A DNA stretch of 64,000 nt, from assembly GCA_965649825.1 (NCBI GenBank), contig OZ287699.1:930001-994000 (forward strand), written 5' to 3'. Source of the stretch: Penicillus capitatus. Its lineage: Eukaryota > Chlorophyta. The notes below the pieces were generated by a model. It made no database searches, was not told the DNA's origin, and saw nothing but the letters and a program-made list of their open reading frames with translations. A program made the position numbers and the translations under genes. Shown in pieces: positions 46,573 to 54,935 of this stretch (the stretch's first letter is position 1; the number at the start of each line of letters is the position of its first letter).

Positions 46573-48317
46573 TCGCGAACCGTGTAGCCCACTCCTGCTT
46601 GTGCCGGCACTTCAAAGATTGTGGTCTTCCCGGTGATGCGGACCGGCTCTTTGCGGTGATTTGTGAGTGTCAGCGTGGAAAATGTCTCGTACTGGACACC
46701 GAGATGGACTGAGAAGTGCGGTGCAACGATGGGCGTCCTTTTGTGTGTCATCGATTTGGGAAGGACAATTGGCGTTTTGATCATCCTGCTTTCTGCCGGT
46801 CCGAGCACTACGGATCGGTTGAGAGGGATCTGAATCCTGTCCCCTTTGATTCCTGGCAGATGAGCCACTCTCTCTGTGATCCTGCCAACTTCTTCGTGGA
46901 TTATTTCGTTGACGGCGTCTTTATCGGCCTTGGGTCCTGCGAAAAGGCATTTCACGTGGCGTCCACGAATGCTGACCGAGCGATTGTGTGGATGTGCCGA
47001 GATTTGATTCTCGACCATCGCGTCAATCCCCAGCAACAGATCGTATCCGGGTTTTGGGAGTACTAGGCACTCCAATCGGAAATCCTGGTTCGTCGACTTC
47101 TCGACAGCAACGTCCACTCCACACCTGCCCGTAACCTTCGCTGTCTCCCCGTGAGCGAGAAGGAGGCGTGTCCCGTCTTGTTTGATCTCGAGTCCCAGCT
47201 CCTTTGCCAACGCAAGGGACATGATTGAAGATTCGGCTCCCGTGTCGACGAGCGCGTCTATTCTTCTCGGATATCCGAGATGGCTCTGAGCCACCAATCC
47301 CAACTTCATAACCCTTCGTTTTTCCCTCTTTCCTTTCGCCGTTGCCTTGGCCATATATGCGAAAGAGGTGTCTTGTTCCATTACTTCCTCCTGCCCTTCG
47401 CTGAGTGTCTCGCATATCTGTTCCCCACTTCCTTCGGGCATCGAGTTCTCCACTACGAATGCACGACGACCTCCCCATCTCCTTGGCTGCGTTGTGGGTC
47501 TTCGATTTCCGGTCTGTCCGTCACCATTGTTCATGAGCCTTTGAAGGAATCTGAGCATGTTCTGTGCTTCCCGGCGTGAAGTCTTGCATATTTCACGCGC
47601 CCCGACCATGACTCTTCCTGCATTCGTGATGGCCCCGAAGTTGATGGCCCCGTCACTTCCGACGACTCTCCCGTCTGTGGCGGCGTTGGCTTGTACAACG
47701 CCCATGTCGACCTCCATGAGGTCCTCATCTGCTTCCTTCGGCGGTGCACTTGACTCCCAGAAACTTGCGTTCCGGAGTACGGTGCTCATGTCTGCTACAG
47801 TCGCCGTGGATGGGAGCGGTACGCAGAGCCTTCTGAGGTTCCCTGGCAGGCGCCGGTATAGCGTCTTTACCTGCGTCTCTCTCGACGCGGTCGTCCCCGC
47901 GCATGTGGCCAGGTACCTGTCCACAAACTCCAGCCAGTTTTCTCCTTTGGCCTTCGTCATCCTTCCGAGTCGCTCCTCCGCTGATATCGTGGGAGCCGGA
48001 CACGCTCCAACGACTAGCTCCTTGACGATACGCCATTTGTCGTCCGTCCTGACGTGCCCTAGGTTGGCACCAAAGAAAGCGTGGACCGTCGCTGCTGGTC
48101 CAGCGAATGCCGCATTAAAGGCGGCGAGCCCGTCAAAGTGTGGCTCCACTCTCTCTAGGACTCGGCGGACGAGGTCAAATGCCGGCGACCTCGGTTCCAG
48201 TCTCTGGATCACGTATTTGACCCGAGGACGGTAATCGTCCTCAACAAACGCTGCTGAGTTGAATAGGGACGTGAACTCGTCACGGTCCATTTTTGATATA
48301 TGCAGCTCCGAAACCAT
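46512..48317 (-). CDS. Gag-protease polyprotein
   Basis: From ATG 48317 (MVSELHISKMDRDEFTSLFN), a helical capsid-like region, a basic Arg/Gly stretch (NRRPTTQPRRWGGRR) and a retropepsin with the active site ALVDTGAESSIMS and a later LLLGIDAMV. I see no CCHC zinc knuckle; the basic stretch may replace it for RNA binding. Protease is in the gag frame, and pol is reached by a -1 shift. The frame is also open upstream into the LTR to ATG 48413, but that codon lies upstream of the predicted TATA box output. Confidence 0.9.
   Translation of the reverse strand: MVSELHISKMDRDEFTSLFNSAAFVEDDYRPRVKYVIQRLEPRSPAFDLVRRVLERVEPHFDGLAAFNAAFAGPAATVHAFFGANLGHVRTDDKWRIVKELVVGACPAPTISAEERLGRMTKAKGENWLEFVDRYLATCAGTTASRETQVKTLYRRLPGNLRRLCVPLPSTATVADMSTVLRNASFWESSAPPKEADEDLMEVDMGVVQANAATDGRVVGSDGAINFGAITNAGRVMVGAREICKTSRREAQNMLRFLQRLMNNGDGQTGNRRPTTQPRRWGGRRAFVVENSMPEGSGEQICETLSEGQEEVMEQDTSFAYMAKATAKGKREKRRVMKLGLVAQSHLGYPRRIDALVDTGAESSIMSLALAKELGLEIKQDGTRLLLAHGETAKVTGRCGVDVAVEKSTNQDFRLECLVLPKPGYDLLLGIDAMVENQISAHPHNRSVSIRGRHVKCLFAGPKADKDAVNEIIHEEVGRITERVAHLPGIKGDRIQIPLNRSVVLGPAESRMIKTPIVLPKSMTHKRTPIVAPHFSVHLGVQYETFSTLTLTNHRKEPVRITGKTTIFEVPAQAGVGYTVRDCDGNQHQLRGTRRSFPTRQ
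46524..46530 (-). promoter_or_regulatory. Candidate -1 frameshift site (TTTTCCC)
   Basis: Within the 61-nt gag/pol overlap, TCT TTT CCC is read in the gag frame shortly before the gag stop (46512-46514). A P-site UUU can re-pair after a one-base backward slip; the A-site fit is imperfect. This is the best candidate I see, not a proven site. Confidence 0.4.
48301..48317 (-). other. Probable primer-binding site overlapping the gag start
   Basis: Immediately inside the 5' LTR the element reads aaATGGTTTCGGAGCTGC. A TGG-initial tract is expected to pair with a tRNA ending CCA. Here the TGG is part of the gag ATGG, so priming and translation start share bases. Confidence 0.6.
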
Positions 48318-48319
48318 TT

Positions 48320-48500
48320 TGTGGTGCGTAAAAGCGAGCGAGAGGTAAAACAGAGTTTTCGTTACAGGATACGATTCGTGTTTGCAAAACATCGTATTTA
48401 TACCACCCAGCATGACGTTATGATGTCGTCATGCTTCTTGTAATGATGTGACTGGTGTTTCTTTCCTTCCCCTTCCCACTTCATCGTCAGGTCCACGACA
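48320..48500 (-). repeat. 5' LTR (element orientation)
   Basis: 181 bp. Contains a TATA box (TATAAATA, 48395-48402 on the minus strand) and, just upstream of it, a 9-bp inverted repeat with TGACG/CGTCA half sites (48409-48417 / 48427-48435). Confidence 0.95.
48395..48402 (-). promoter_or_regulatory. LTR TATA box
   Basis: TATAAATA, placed so that transcription would begin about 50 nt upstream of the gag ATG at 48317. Confidence 0.65.
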
Positions 48501-48504
48501 CTAC

Positions 48505-49037
48505 TGAGACGTCTCATGGAGTGAAGGGACGACGTGCCTTCTTGCTGACAGAGACGCCAAATGTGTTTGACCTCGGCCCTTTGCTCTGATGTCAGTCGAT
48601 CCATGGCGTTTTCCCCTGAGGGTCGTCGCGAAATGACGAGATGTCGATCTGCTTCGAATCCCTGTCCGGCATCGAGTCACCCAGAAGGGTGCAGTGGGCA
48701 ACATGCATCGTGCACCTGAGAAACGCTCGAGAGATGCAGCGCCTCTGCGCTCCGATGCCAATGGCTTCTTTCCTCTCGTGTCAGTGAGCTCGGAAACACC
48801 AGTCTCGCCGACAAAGACCTGCAGGGGCAGAGATGAAAACGCCTGTCCGAAAACTTATGAGTTGCATGACTCTGCCAGGTGATCGTGAAACCATCGCAGC
48901 ACTATTTCTCGTTCTTCCTGGGTGGAGCCTCTCCACGCAGTCAGCTGAAACGGCACGGTCCACGGTATTGTTGCTGTGACAATGGATACACCTCGGATTT
49001 GTTGGGCTGTTCGCCATGGCGCAGGCGAACGGGACAT
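48505..49037 (-). pseudogene. Gene X, copy 1, 3' end cut off by the retrotransposon
   Basis: Supported exons (minus strand): TIPWTVPFQLTAWRGSTQEE and VLRWFHDHLAE; then VFVGETGVSELTDTRGKKPL; then GFEADRHLVISRRPSGENAM, DRLTSEQRAEVKHIWRLCQQ and SLHSMRRLSS. Reading continues into the LTR (VVDLTMKWEGEGKK) instead of its own last codons, which now lie 4.9 kb away near 43540-43601. Earlier exons up to about 49460 are possible but unresolved. Family not recognised. The sequence is over 99% identical to copy 2. Confidence 0.5.
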
Positions 49038-49566
49038 GTCTCCAGGTCGGACCGTCGGAATCCGACGTCAGCTATGAGACGAATCTACAAGCGCGCATCT
49101 GCATAGAGCTGTTCGGTGCTGAGGGCGATGCCTGCAGCGAAGAGCAGGCGAGGTCGTCGAGGGTGCGAGGGACGTCATGCTGTCGAGGCCCTTCGATTTT
49201 GCGGCGATGTGGGGCCACGTATCGCTCGTACCCTTTCCTCATGCGAATGCGACGTTTGAACAGCAGAGGTCCGCACGCGGCTTCCTTCTCGTCTGGCGGC
49301 ATCCGCGAATGCTGAGATGGATTCTCTGTCTGTCGACACCCATGGTTTTGTCATTCGCATCAGCGAGACGCCCACACGTGCAGACGATCCCCACTCTAGC
49401 CCCATCATCGTTTTTACCTTCTGCGGCGATACTCACCAGCTCGCGTTTCTAGACAGATGGGCCATAGAGTCATGTCCTTAAAGAAAAGAAGAATCATAAA
49501 ATAGCACACAGTTCTATGGAGACTGTCAATGGTACAGCGTTTGCCAGATCTCTCTCTGTCTCGGTC

Positions 49567-49886
49567 TCACTGTCTTCCCATCCGTTGAAGACATTGTAGA
49601 GCTTCGGGATTTGGACGGGAATCGAGCTCTTCGTTCTCGGGAAGATCTTCGATGGCGGGTGTGACGTCGACATCGGTATCCGTTTCCTTCGTTGGCACAC
49701 CGAGAGTCTGATTGCCGCCACACACACTTGCCGTTTTCTTCAGTTTTTTGCATTTCAAGGCGATGGACGAATGCAACTGAACGGTCCGCGATCGTTCTTT
49801 CTCGAGCAGATCTTGGATGTTCCATGCCAGCCAGGGATAGAAACTCGGCACATGAGATCCTTGACGGGTTCCTTTTTGCTTCATGG
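49567..49886 (-). pseudogene. DHHC palmitoyltransferase, duplicated 3' fragment
   Basis: Matches the last ~105 codons of the intact gene at 51763-52081 (MKQKGTR..., SFYPWLAWNIQDLLEKERSR, ending QCLQRMGRQ) with scattered substitutions. It stops at the catgga junction, so membrane helices and the DHHC box are missing. The reading frame is still open. Confidence 0.85.
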
Positions 49887-49887
49887 A

Positions 49888-50034
49888 AGTACACAGATTC
49901 AAGATCTACGTCAATGTATGTTGGCCAATCCCGAATACTATCGACCAATGTTGGAAGAGGAAGAGCATTACCTTGACGAGAAGGAATCTGAGAGCGAAAC
50001 CATAACTTCCGAGGAACGGCAGACGGGGGCGTGA
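49888..50034 (+). pseudogene. GCK-domain gene, duplicated last exon
   Basis: Starts at the junction in what was intron 3 and repeats the last exon: IQDLRQCMLANPEYYRPMLE to a stop after EERQTGA. The exons with the CGFC and WMEC cysteines are absent. About 93% identical to 42320-42466 by eye. Confidence 0.85.
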
Positions 50035-50171
50035 TGCGAGACATGTTGTGAAATTTGGCAGATGGATTCATGCGACATACCGCATCTCGTTGAGTTCTTC
50101 GCCGCTTCATCTCGGTCCCATTTAAATTTCCCGTCGTTCCGTCGTTCGTCGCGTATTTCTCTTTTGGAAGC

Positions 50172-50548
50172 ATGACTGTGACGGAAGTAACAAGTGAAGC
50201 TGAATTCGACGAGCATATCAAGACGTCGAAGGAAAATGAAACACTGGTGCGTGACGCCGTCAGCCATCTCGGCTTCGCCTGAGCTTCTGCCCGTAGGTCG
50301 TTGTGGATTTCACCGCTTCGTGGTGCGGACCTTGTCGCATGATCGCACCACGTATCGTGGCGATGAGCGAAGAGTACCCTCAAGTGAAGTTCCTCAAGGT
50401 GGACGTCGACGACGTGTCGGCGGTCGCAGCACGATGCGGCATCAGTGCCATGCCGACTTTTCACGTCTACAAGGCAGGCGAAAAGGTTGGCGAAGTGGTC
50501 GGTGCCAACGAAGAAGCCGTCAGGAATCTCGTCCAAAGACATCTGTAG
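50172..50548 (+). CDS. Thioredoxin 2 (cytosolic type)
   Basis: Two exons (50172-50246, 50297-50548; 50-nt intron in the same place as in thioredoxin 1) give 108 residues, the usual length. Start MTVTEVTSEAEFDEHIKTSK, active site WCGPCR, cis-Pro motif ISAMPTFHVYKAGEKVGEV, end NLVQRHL. The sequence upstream of the ATG still translates to FKFPVVPSFVAYFSFGS in frame but lacks an ATG there. This is the counterpart of the thioredoxin 1 signal peptide. Confidence 0.9.
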
Positions 50549-50649
50549 TTGAACGATCTATTATTTTCCTTGGTTCGTTACTGAATGGGTATGCGAAACA
50601 ATCGATTGAATGAAACTGGAAAACCCTTCGGGTCGTGTGAGCATCTCTG

Positions 50650-51235
50650 CTATTTCGCCCATACTGATTTCCCACGCGTGTCCACCTGAAACACGACGCT
50701 ACTGAGACGTCTCAGCGAGTGAAGGGACGACGTGCCTTCTTGCTGACAGAGACGCCAAATGTGTTTGACCTCGGCCCTTTGCTCTGATGTCAGTCGATCC
50801 ATGGCGTTTTCCCCTAAGGGTCGTCGCGAAATGACGAGATGTCGATCTGCTTCGAATCCCTGTCCGGCATCGAGTCACCCAGAAGGGTGCAGTGGGCAAC
50901 GTGCATCGTGCACCTGAGAAACGCTCGAGAGATGCAGCGCCTCTGCGCTCCGATGCCAATGGCTTCTTTCCTCTCGTGTCAGTGAGCTCGGAAACACCAG
51001 TCTCGCCGACAAAGACCTGCAGGGGCAGAGATGAAAACGCCTGTCCGAAAACTTATGAGTTGCATGACTCTGCCAGGTGATCGTGAAACCATCGCAGCAC
51101 GATTTCTCGTTCTTCCTGGGTGGAGCCTCTCCACGCAGTCAGCTGAAACGGCACGGTCCACGGTATTGTTGCTGTGACAATGGATACACCTCGGATTTGT
51201 TGGGCTGTTCGCCATGGCGCAGGCGAACGGGACAT
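50650..51235 (-). CDS. Gene X, copy 2 (uninterrupted)
   Basis: Same exons as copy 1, but the last exon runs through SLHSLRRLSSVVFQ to a stop at about 50650 (or is spliced further). Upstream exons toward 51660 are uncertain; ATG 51235 (MSRSPAPWRTAQQIRGVSIV) is the first clear start. No domain recognised. Near-identity of the whole 1.05-kb tract with copy 1, including third positions, contrasts with the diverged flanks. Confidence 0.45.
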
Positions 51236-51762
51236 GTCTCCAGGTCGGACCGTCGGAATCCGACGTCAGCTATGAGACGAATCTACAAGCGCGCATCTGC
51301 ATAGAGCTGTTCGGTGCTGAGGGCGATGCCTGCAGCGAAGAGCAGGCGAGGTCGTCGAGGGTGCGAGGGACGTCATGCTGTCGAGGCCCTTCGATTTTGC
51401 GGCGATGTGGGGCCACGTATCGCTCGTACCCTTTCCTCATGCGAATGCGACGTTTGAACAGCAGAGGTCCGCACGCGGCTTCCTTCTCGTCTGGCGGCAT
51501 CCGCGAATGCTGAGATGGATTCTCTGTCTGTCGACACCCATGGTTTTGTCATTCGCATCAGCGAGACGCCCACACGTGCAGACGATCCCCACTCTAGCCC
51601 CATCATCGTTTTTACCTTCTGCGGCGATACTCACCAGCTCGCGTTTCTAGACAGATGGGCCATAGAGTCATGTCCTTAAAGAAAAGAAGAATCATAAAAT
51701 AGCACACAGTTCTATGGAGACTGTCAATGGTACAGCGTTTGCGAGATCTCTCTGTCTCGGTC

Positions 51763-53003
51763 TCACTGTCTTCCCATCTGTTGAAGACATTGAAGAGCTT
51801 CTGGGTTTAGACGGGAATCGAGCTCTTCGTTCTCGGGCAGATCTTCGATGGCTGGTGTGACGTCGACATCGGCAGCCGTTTCCTTCGTCGGCGCACCGAG
51901 AGTCTGTTTGCTGCCACGCACACTTGCCGCTTTCTTCGGTGCTCTGCATTTCGAGGCGATGGACGAATGCAGCTGAACGGTCCGCGATCGTTCTTTCTCG
52001 AGCAGATCTTGGATGTTCCATGCCAGCCAGGGATAGAAACTCGGCACATGAGATCCTCGACGGGTTCCTTTTTGCTTCATGGACGATGCATTCATACTCA
52101 CTGGCCGAATTTTGTGTCTCCCAGCATTGCAGCGCATTCCACATGGAATGCGCGTGGCCATCTCGGCCGGATTGACATGTTCCAGCGTTTGATGCACTTC
52201 CTGGAGATATCTCAGTTCGCGTTGCATCGTAATAAATTCATACGTCGTGATTTCTCGTTTTCTCAGCACCAGATGCAACGCGAGCAACATTCCGATGGTG
52301 TAACCACAGATAAGGCAGACGAGAATCTGCAATGCCAGCAACGACCGCCAGCAATTGACACCGCAGATGGAACGACAGTCGACGAGGCGGAAAGAGGACG
52401 TATAACTGCGAAGCAGAAGATAGAGTACCGCCAGGAGATGAAGACAAAGCCATGCGACAGAGCTAAAGAGCAGTCGCAGAAATGGCCAGTAGTTTTTGGC
52501 ACCGATGCATGTGTTGAGCCAAGGACAGTGATGATCGAATCCGCAAATGCATTTGTCACACACTCGACAGTGCCGACCTCCTACCGGAGAAGGCGACTAC
52601 ACACATGACACAAAAGCACACGGACGAAACTACCTCATACAGAAACGGACTTCGCAAATGGTACAGTAAATCGTCGTCCCGTTTGCACCGTTTGGCTCGC
52701 GTCCTTCCTGCGGATCGATCAGACTACGACGCCATAACAGAATGCGATTCGGCATCCTATGGATGCGGCAATATCTTGCCTGGTCTTCATGAAGTCGATC
52801 AGAACAGCAAAGGCTGTAAGGAGATGCAGAAGACAGAGGAGCGACGCACAGGTGTCCCAAAGGATAACGGGTGCCATGGAGAGAGCGAACATTGCTTCTA
52901 GACCGATGAAAGAGATCCACAGTGTCACCTGTTGTTGACAGCATTGAGTGGAGAGCAATGATCGATGGGATCTTGTGGGACCTGATAGCAATTGGGCGGC
53001 CAT
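51763..53003 (-). CDS. DHHC-type protein S-acyltransferase (palmitoyltransferase)
   Basis: Start ATG 53003 (MAAQLLSGPTRSHRS), two N-terminal membrane helices (ISFIGLEAMFALSMAPVILW; LLCLLHLLTAFAVLIDF), a Cys-rich segment (IYCTICEVRF...CRVCDKCICG) and the catalytic FDHHCPWLNTCIGAKNY. Two more helices follow (LFSSVAWLCLHLLAVLYLLL; LLALQILVCLICGYTIGMLL), then a long cytosolic tail ending QCLQQMGRQ. The last ~105 codons are duplicated at 49567-49886. The start is 103 bp from the divergent DUF1764 gene. Confidence 0.88.
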
Positions 53004-53106
53004 GAAAAACCATGATGGCGACGCATCTCGGCCACGGTGACGACGAAGACAACGTCAACGTTCAGACGACTTCATTTAGTATCACGTACTCGACGCCGTT
53101 TCGGGA

Positions 53107-53427
53107 ATGGGAAAACGCAAGTTGCCGTCATCCAAGGACAGCTGCCGGGCAACGCTGTCGACAGCACGTGAAGAAATCGATGCCATCTTCGATGCGCCGG
53201 AAGGGAAAAAGAAGAAGAAGGGCGAAGCGACAAGCCACAGCAGCGACGAAACATCTTCCAAAATCGCTGGGAATAAAGATGATCTGTTTGGCGAGCGAGA
53301 GGGAGGACGCCAGCGTAAGAGAACCATCGAGGGTTTTGCTGTCTACACGGAAGATGAACTTCGCTTGAATGTTCACAAAAGCGGGGGGACAGATCTGTGC
53401 CCCTTTGACTGTCATTGCTGTTTTTAG
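53107..53427 (+). CDS. DUF1764 family protein
   Basis: Intronless, 106 residues. A Lys-rich N-terminus (GKRKLPSSKDS; PEGKKKKKGEAT) leads to the conserved C-terminal motif EGFAVYTEDELRLNVHKSGG then LCPFDCHCCF, the hallmark of this small eukaryotic family of unknown function. The start is chosen at ATG 53107. Confidence 0.9.
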   Translation: MGKRKLPSSKDSCRATLSTAREEIDAIFDAPEGKKKKKGEATSHSSDETSSKIAGNKDDLFGEREGGRQRKRTIEGFAVYTEDELRLNVHKSGGTDLCPFDCHCCF

Positions 53428-53933
53428 CATTCCAAAGAAACCATCATCTATTTCAATTGCTTTGCTTACATCCATAAGGAACTGTTGCTAAGACGCAGAC
53501 ATCAACCCCCATCTCTGCAGCTGATGGCAGCCAAGAATCCCACTGTGTATCAAAGACTAAGCGGCAAAAGTTGTGAACCATGTCAGTTGGCACCATCATT
53601 CTCTTGGACGAACCGAAGCAATGAATCAGAAGTCCATCCATTGTCTCGAGCGTCGAGAGAGGACAGCCATGTGGACGACTGACAAAGAGAAGAGCCTATC
53701 TGGAATTCAAGTTGTCATAGGCGACGTTGGGATGGCAAGATACCTCAAAAAATACCCTACTGCAACTATGAATGGTGCAACAACAAAGAAACGAACGAAC
53801 GAACAAGCAGTCTAAGAGAGAACGTCATATCATCATCGAGTGCCCCCTCCGATGAGGTTCTTGTGTTCCGAATCGAACCGATTTAAAGAATGTCACCCCG
53901 TTCCAATTTGTGTTGTTCCTTGCTTTGTTTCGT
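53428..53933. other. Spacer, nothing recognised
   Basis: Short ORFs on both strands without domain or splice support; 3' side of two convergent genes. Confidence 0.4.
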
Positions 53934-54770
53934 CTAATAGTACTGTGACAGGAAAATCCATACAGTGCTCATGGTGACCAGCGTCAAGACAACTGTCTGA
54001 GATATAGGAATGAAATCTGCATAGATACGACGTGTCATTGTCCCTCCACGGGAAGATCGATACCATTTTTGTCTGCTCTTTGCTTCAGATGTCCATGCAA
54101 ATATCCCAGGAAACACCCAACCCAATGACAGCAGTAGAAATAGATGTGACCGAGATGCCTTATCTCCGAGTGTGAGTTCTGTTGGACATGAAATGTCGAT
54201 TCCCATGAGCCATAGTGTATTCCATTTACACATAAACTTCCAGAACTCGCACAAGTTTTTTGTTATGACATCGCTTTCTTCGTAAGGGATTTGAGAGGAT
54301 GAAAACAATGCAACAACAATGATGAACTGCAAAGGAATGTAGTTATAGGATAACAGAGGAGCACAGTTGGCTGCAATGACGACCCAGACTCCCGAATCAA
54401 TAAGAAGGGAGTGCAGAACTTCTGCGTATGTCATGTTCGTCGGAATCGTCCAATCGACCAGGAATCTGCAGATGATGATCCAAATCAAGTGTACTATCAA
54501 GTGGCAAAATGGTGGGAAGTCCTTCCATCGCCCTCCGATGAGCTCACGCCGAGCTTGGGACATCAAGTAGAGTAACACTGATGTCGATATCCATTTTATA
54601 GTCACAGGATAACGGAGGGAATGTAGGGTCGACAGGGCAAGGCCCACATACGAGCTCAGGAGTAGGAGTTTCGTTCTGCAGAACTCCGCCTTGTACGCCT
54701 TTTCAAGATGGAATTTATGGAAGGCCTCTTCGACAGCTGATTCCGGAAACGTCAGAAAGAGTGTATTCAT
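53934..54770 (-). CDS. Multi-pass membrane protein, function unknown
   Basis: From ATG 54770 (MNTLFLTFPESAVEEAFHKF) about 278 residues with roughly six to seven hydrophobic segments, e.g. LLLLSSYVGLALSTLH, LIVHLIWIIICRFLV, YIPLQFIIVVALFSS and VVLTLVTMSTVWIFL. No intron needed. An upstream ORF beginning at ATG 54936 (MNNEPVVFNAKMFE) could be a first exon joined by a 79-nt intron; its ATG overlaps the stop codon of the upstream gene. Confidence 0.55.
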   Translation of the reverse strand: MNTLFLTFPESAVEEAFHKFHLEKAYKAEFCRTKLLLLSSYVGLALSTLHSLRYPVTIKWISTSVLLYLMSQARRELIGGRWKDFPPFCHLIVHLIWIIICRFLVDWTIPTNMTYAEVLHSLLIDSGVWVVIAANCAPLLSYNYIPLQFIIVVALFSSSQIPYEESDVITKNLCEFWKFMCKWNTLWLMGIDISCPTELTLGDKASRSHLFLLLSLGWVFPGIFAWTSEAKSRQKWYRSSRGGTMTRRIYADFIPISQTVVLTLVTMSTVWIFLSQYY

Positions 54771-54935
54771 AGCCGGCAACGCTCAATGGGATGACGGACG
54801 CCCGATGAATCGGCAGAAGCGTCCGAAAGAGGGATTTCTTGATCCGACGATCCGATAAACCAAAACCTCCAACAATGCTAGACAGTCTACAACACTCGAA
54901 CATTTTCGCATTAAACACAACGGGCTCGTTGTTCA

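Larger units (their letters stand above)
43602..48500 (-). mobile_element. Complete Ty3/gypsy LTR retrotransposon (4,899 bp)
   Basis: Two 181-bp LTRs that look identical by eye flank a full gag-protease and pol set read on the minus strand. LTR ends are TG...CA. The target duplication is CTAC (43598-43601 and 48501-48504), and copy 2 of the surrounding duplication shows the empty site (gctactgagacg near 50697). Domain order in pol is RT, RNase H, integrase, which identifies Ty3/gypsy. Open frames and identical LTRs indicate a recent insertion that is probably still competent. Confidence 0.96.
42314..49881. repeat. Tandem segmental duplication, copy 1 (contains the retrotransposon)
   Basis: Sequence from intron 3 of the GCK gene through thioredoxin 1, gene X1 and the 3' part of the DHHC gene. 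It is repeated at 49882-52077. The junction carries the hexamer catgga that is also present at both outer ends (42314-42319, 49882-49887, 52078-52083). Without the retroelement, copy 1 is about 2.7 kb and copy 2 about 2.2 kb. The difference lies mostly upstream of thioredoxin 1. Confidence 0.88.
49882..52077. repeat. Tandem segmental duplication, copy 2
   Basis: Contains the GCK last exon, thioredoxin 2, gene X2 and the 3' part of the intact DHHC gene. It lacks the retrotransposon and so preserves the empty insertion site. Confidence 0.88.

Noticed and set aside
48640-48665. tRNA T-arm-like sequence (gcttcgaatcc)
   Set aside because: No acceptor or anticodon stems around it; it lies in gene X coding sequence.
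49526-50542. 338-codon minus ORF across the duplication junction
   Set aside because: It runs antisense through thioredoxin 2 and the GCK exon and then out of frame through the DHHC fragment; chance read-through.
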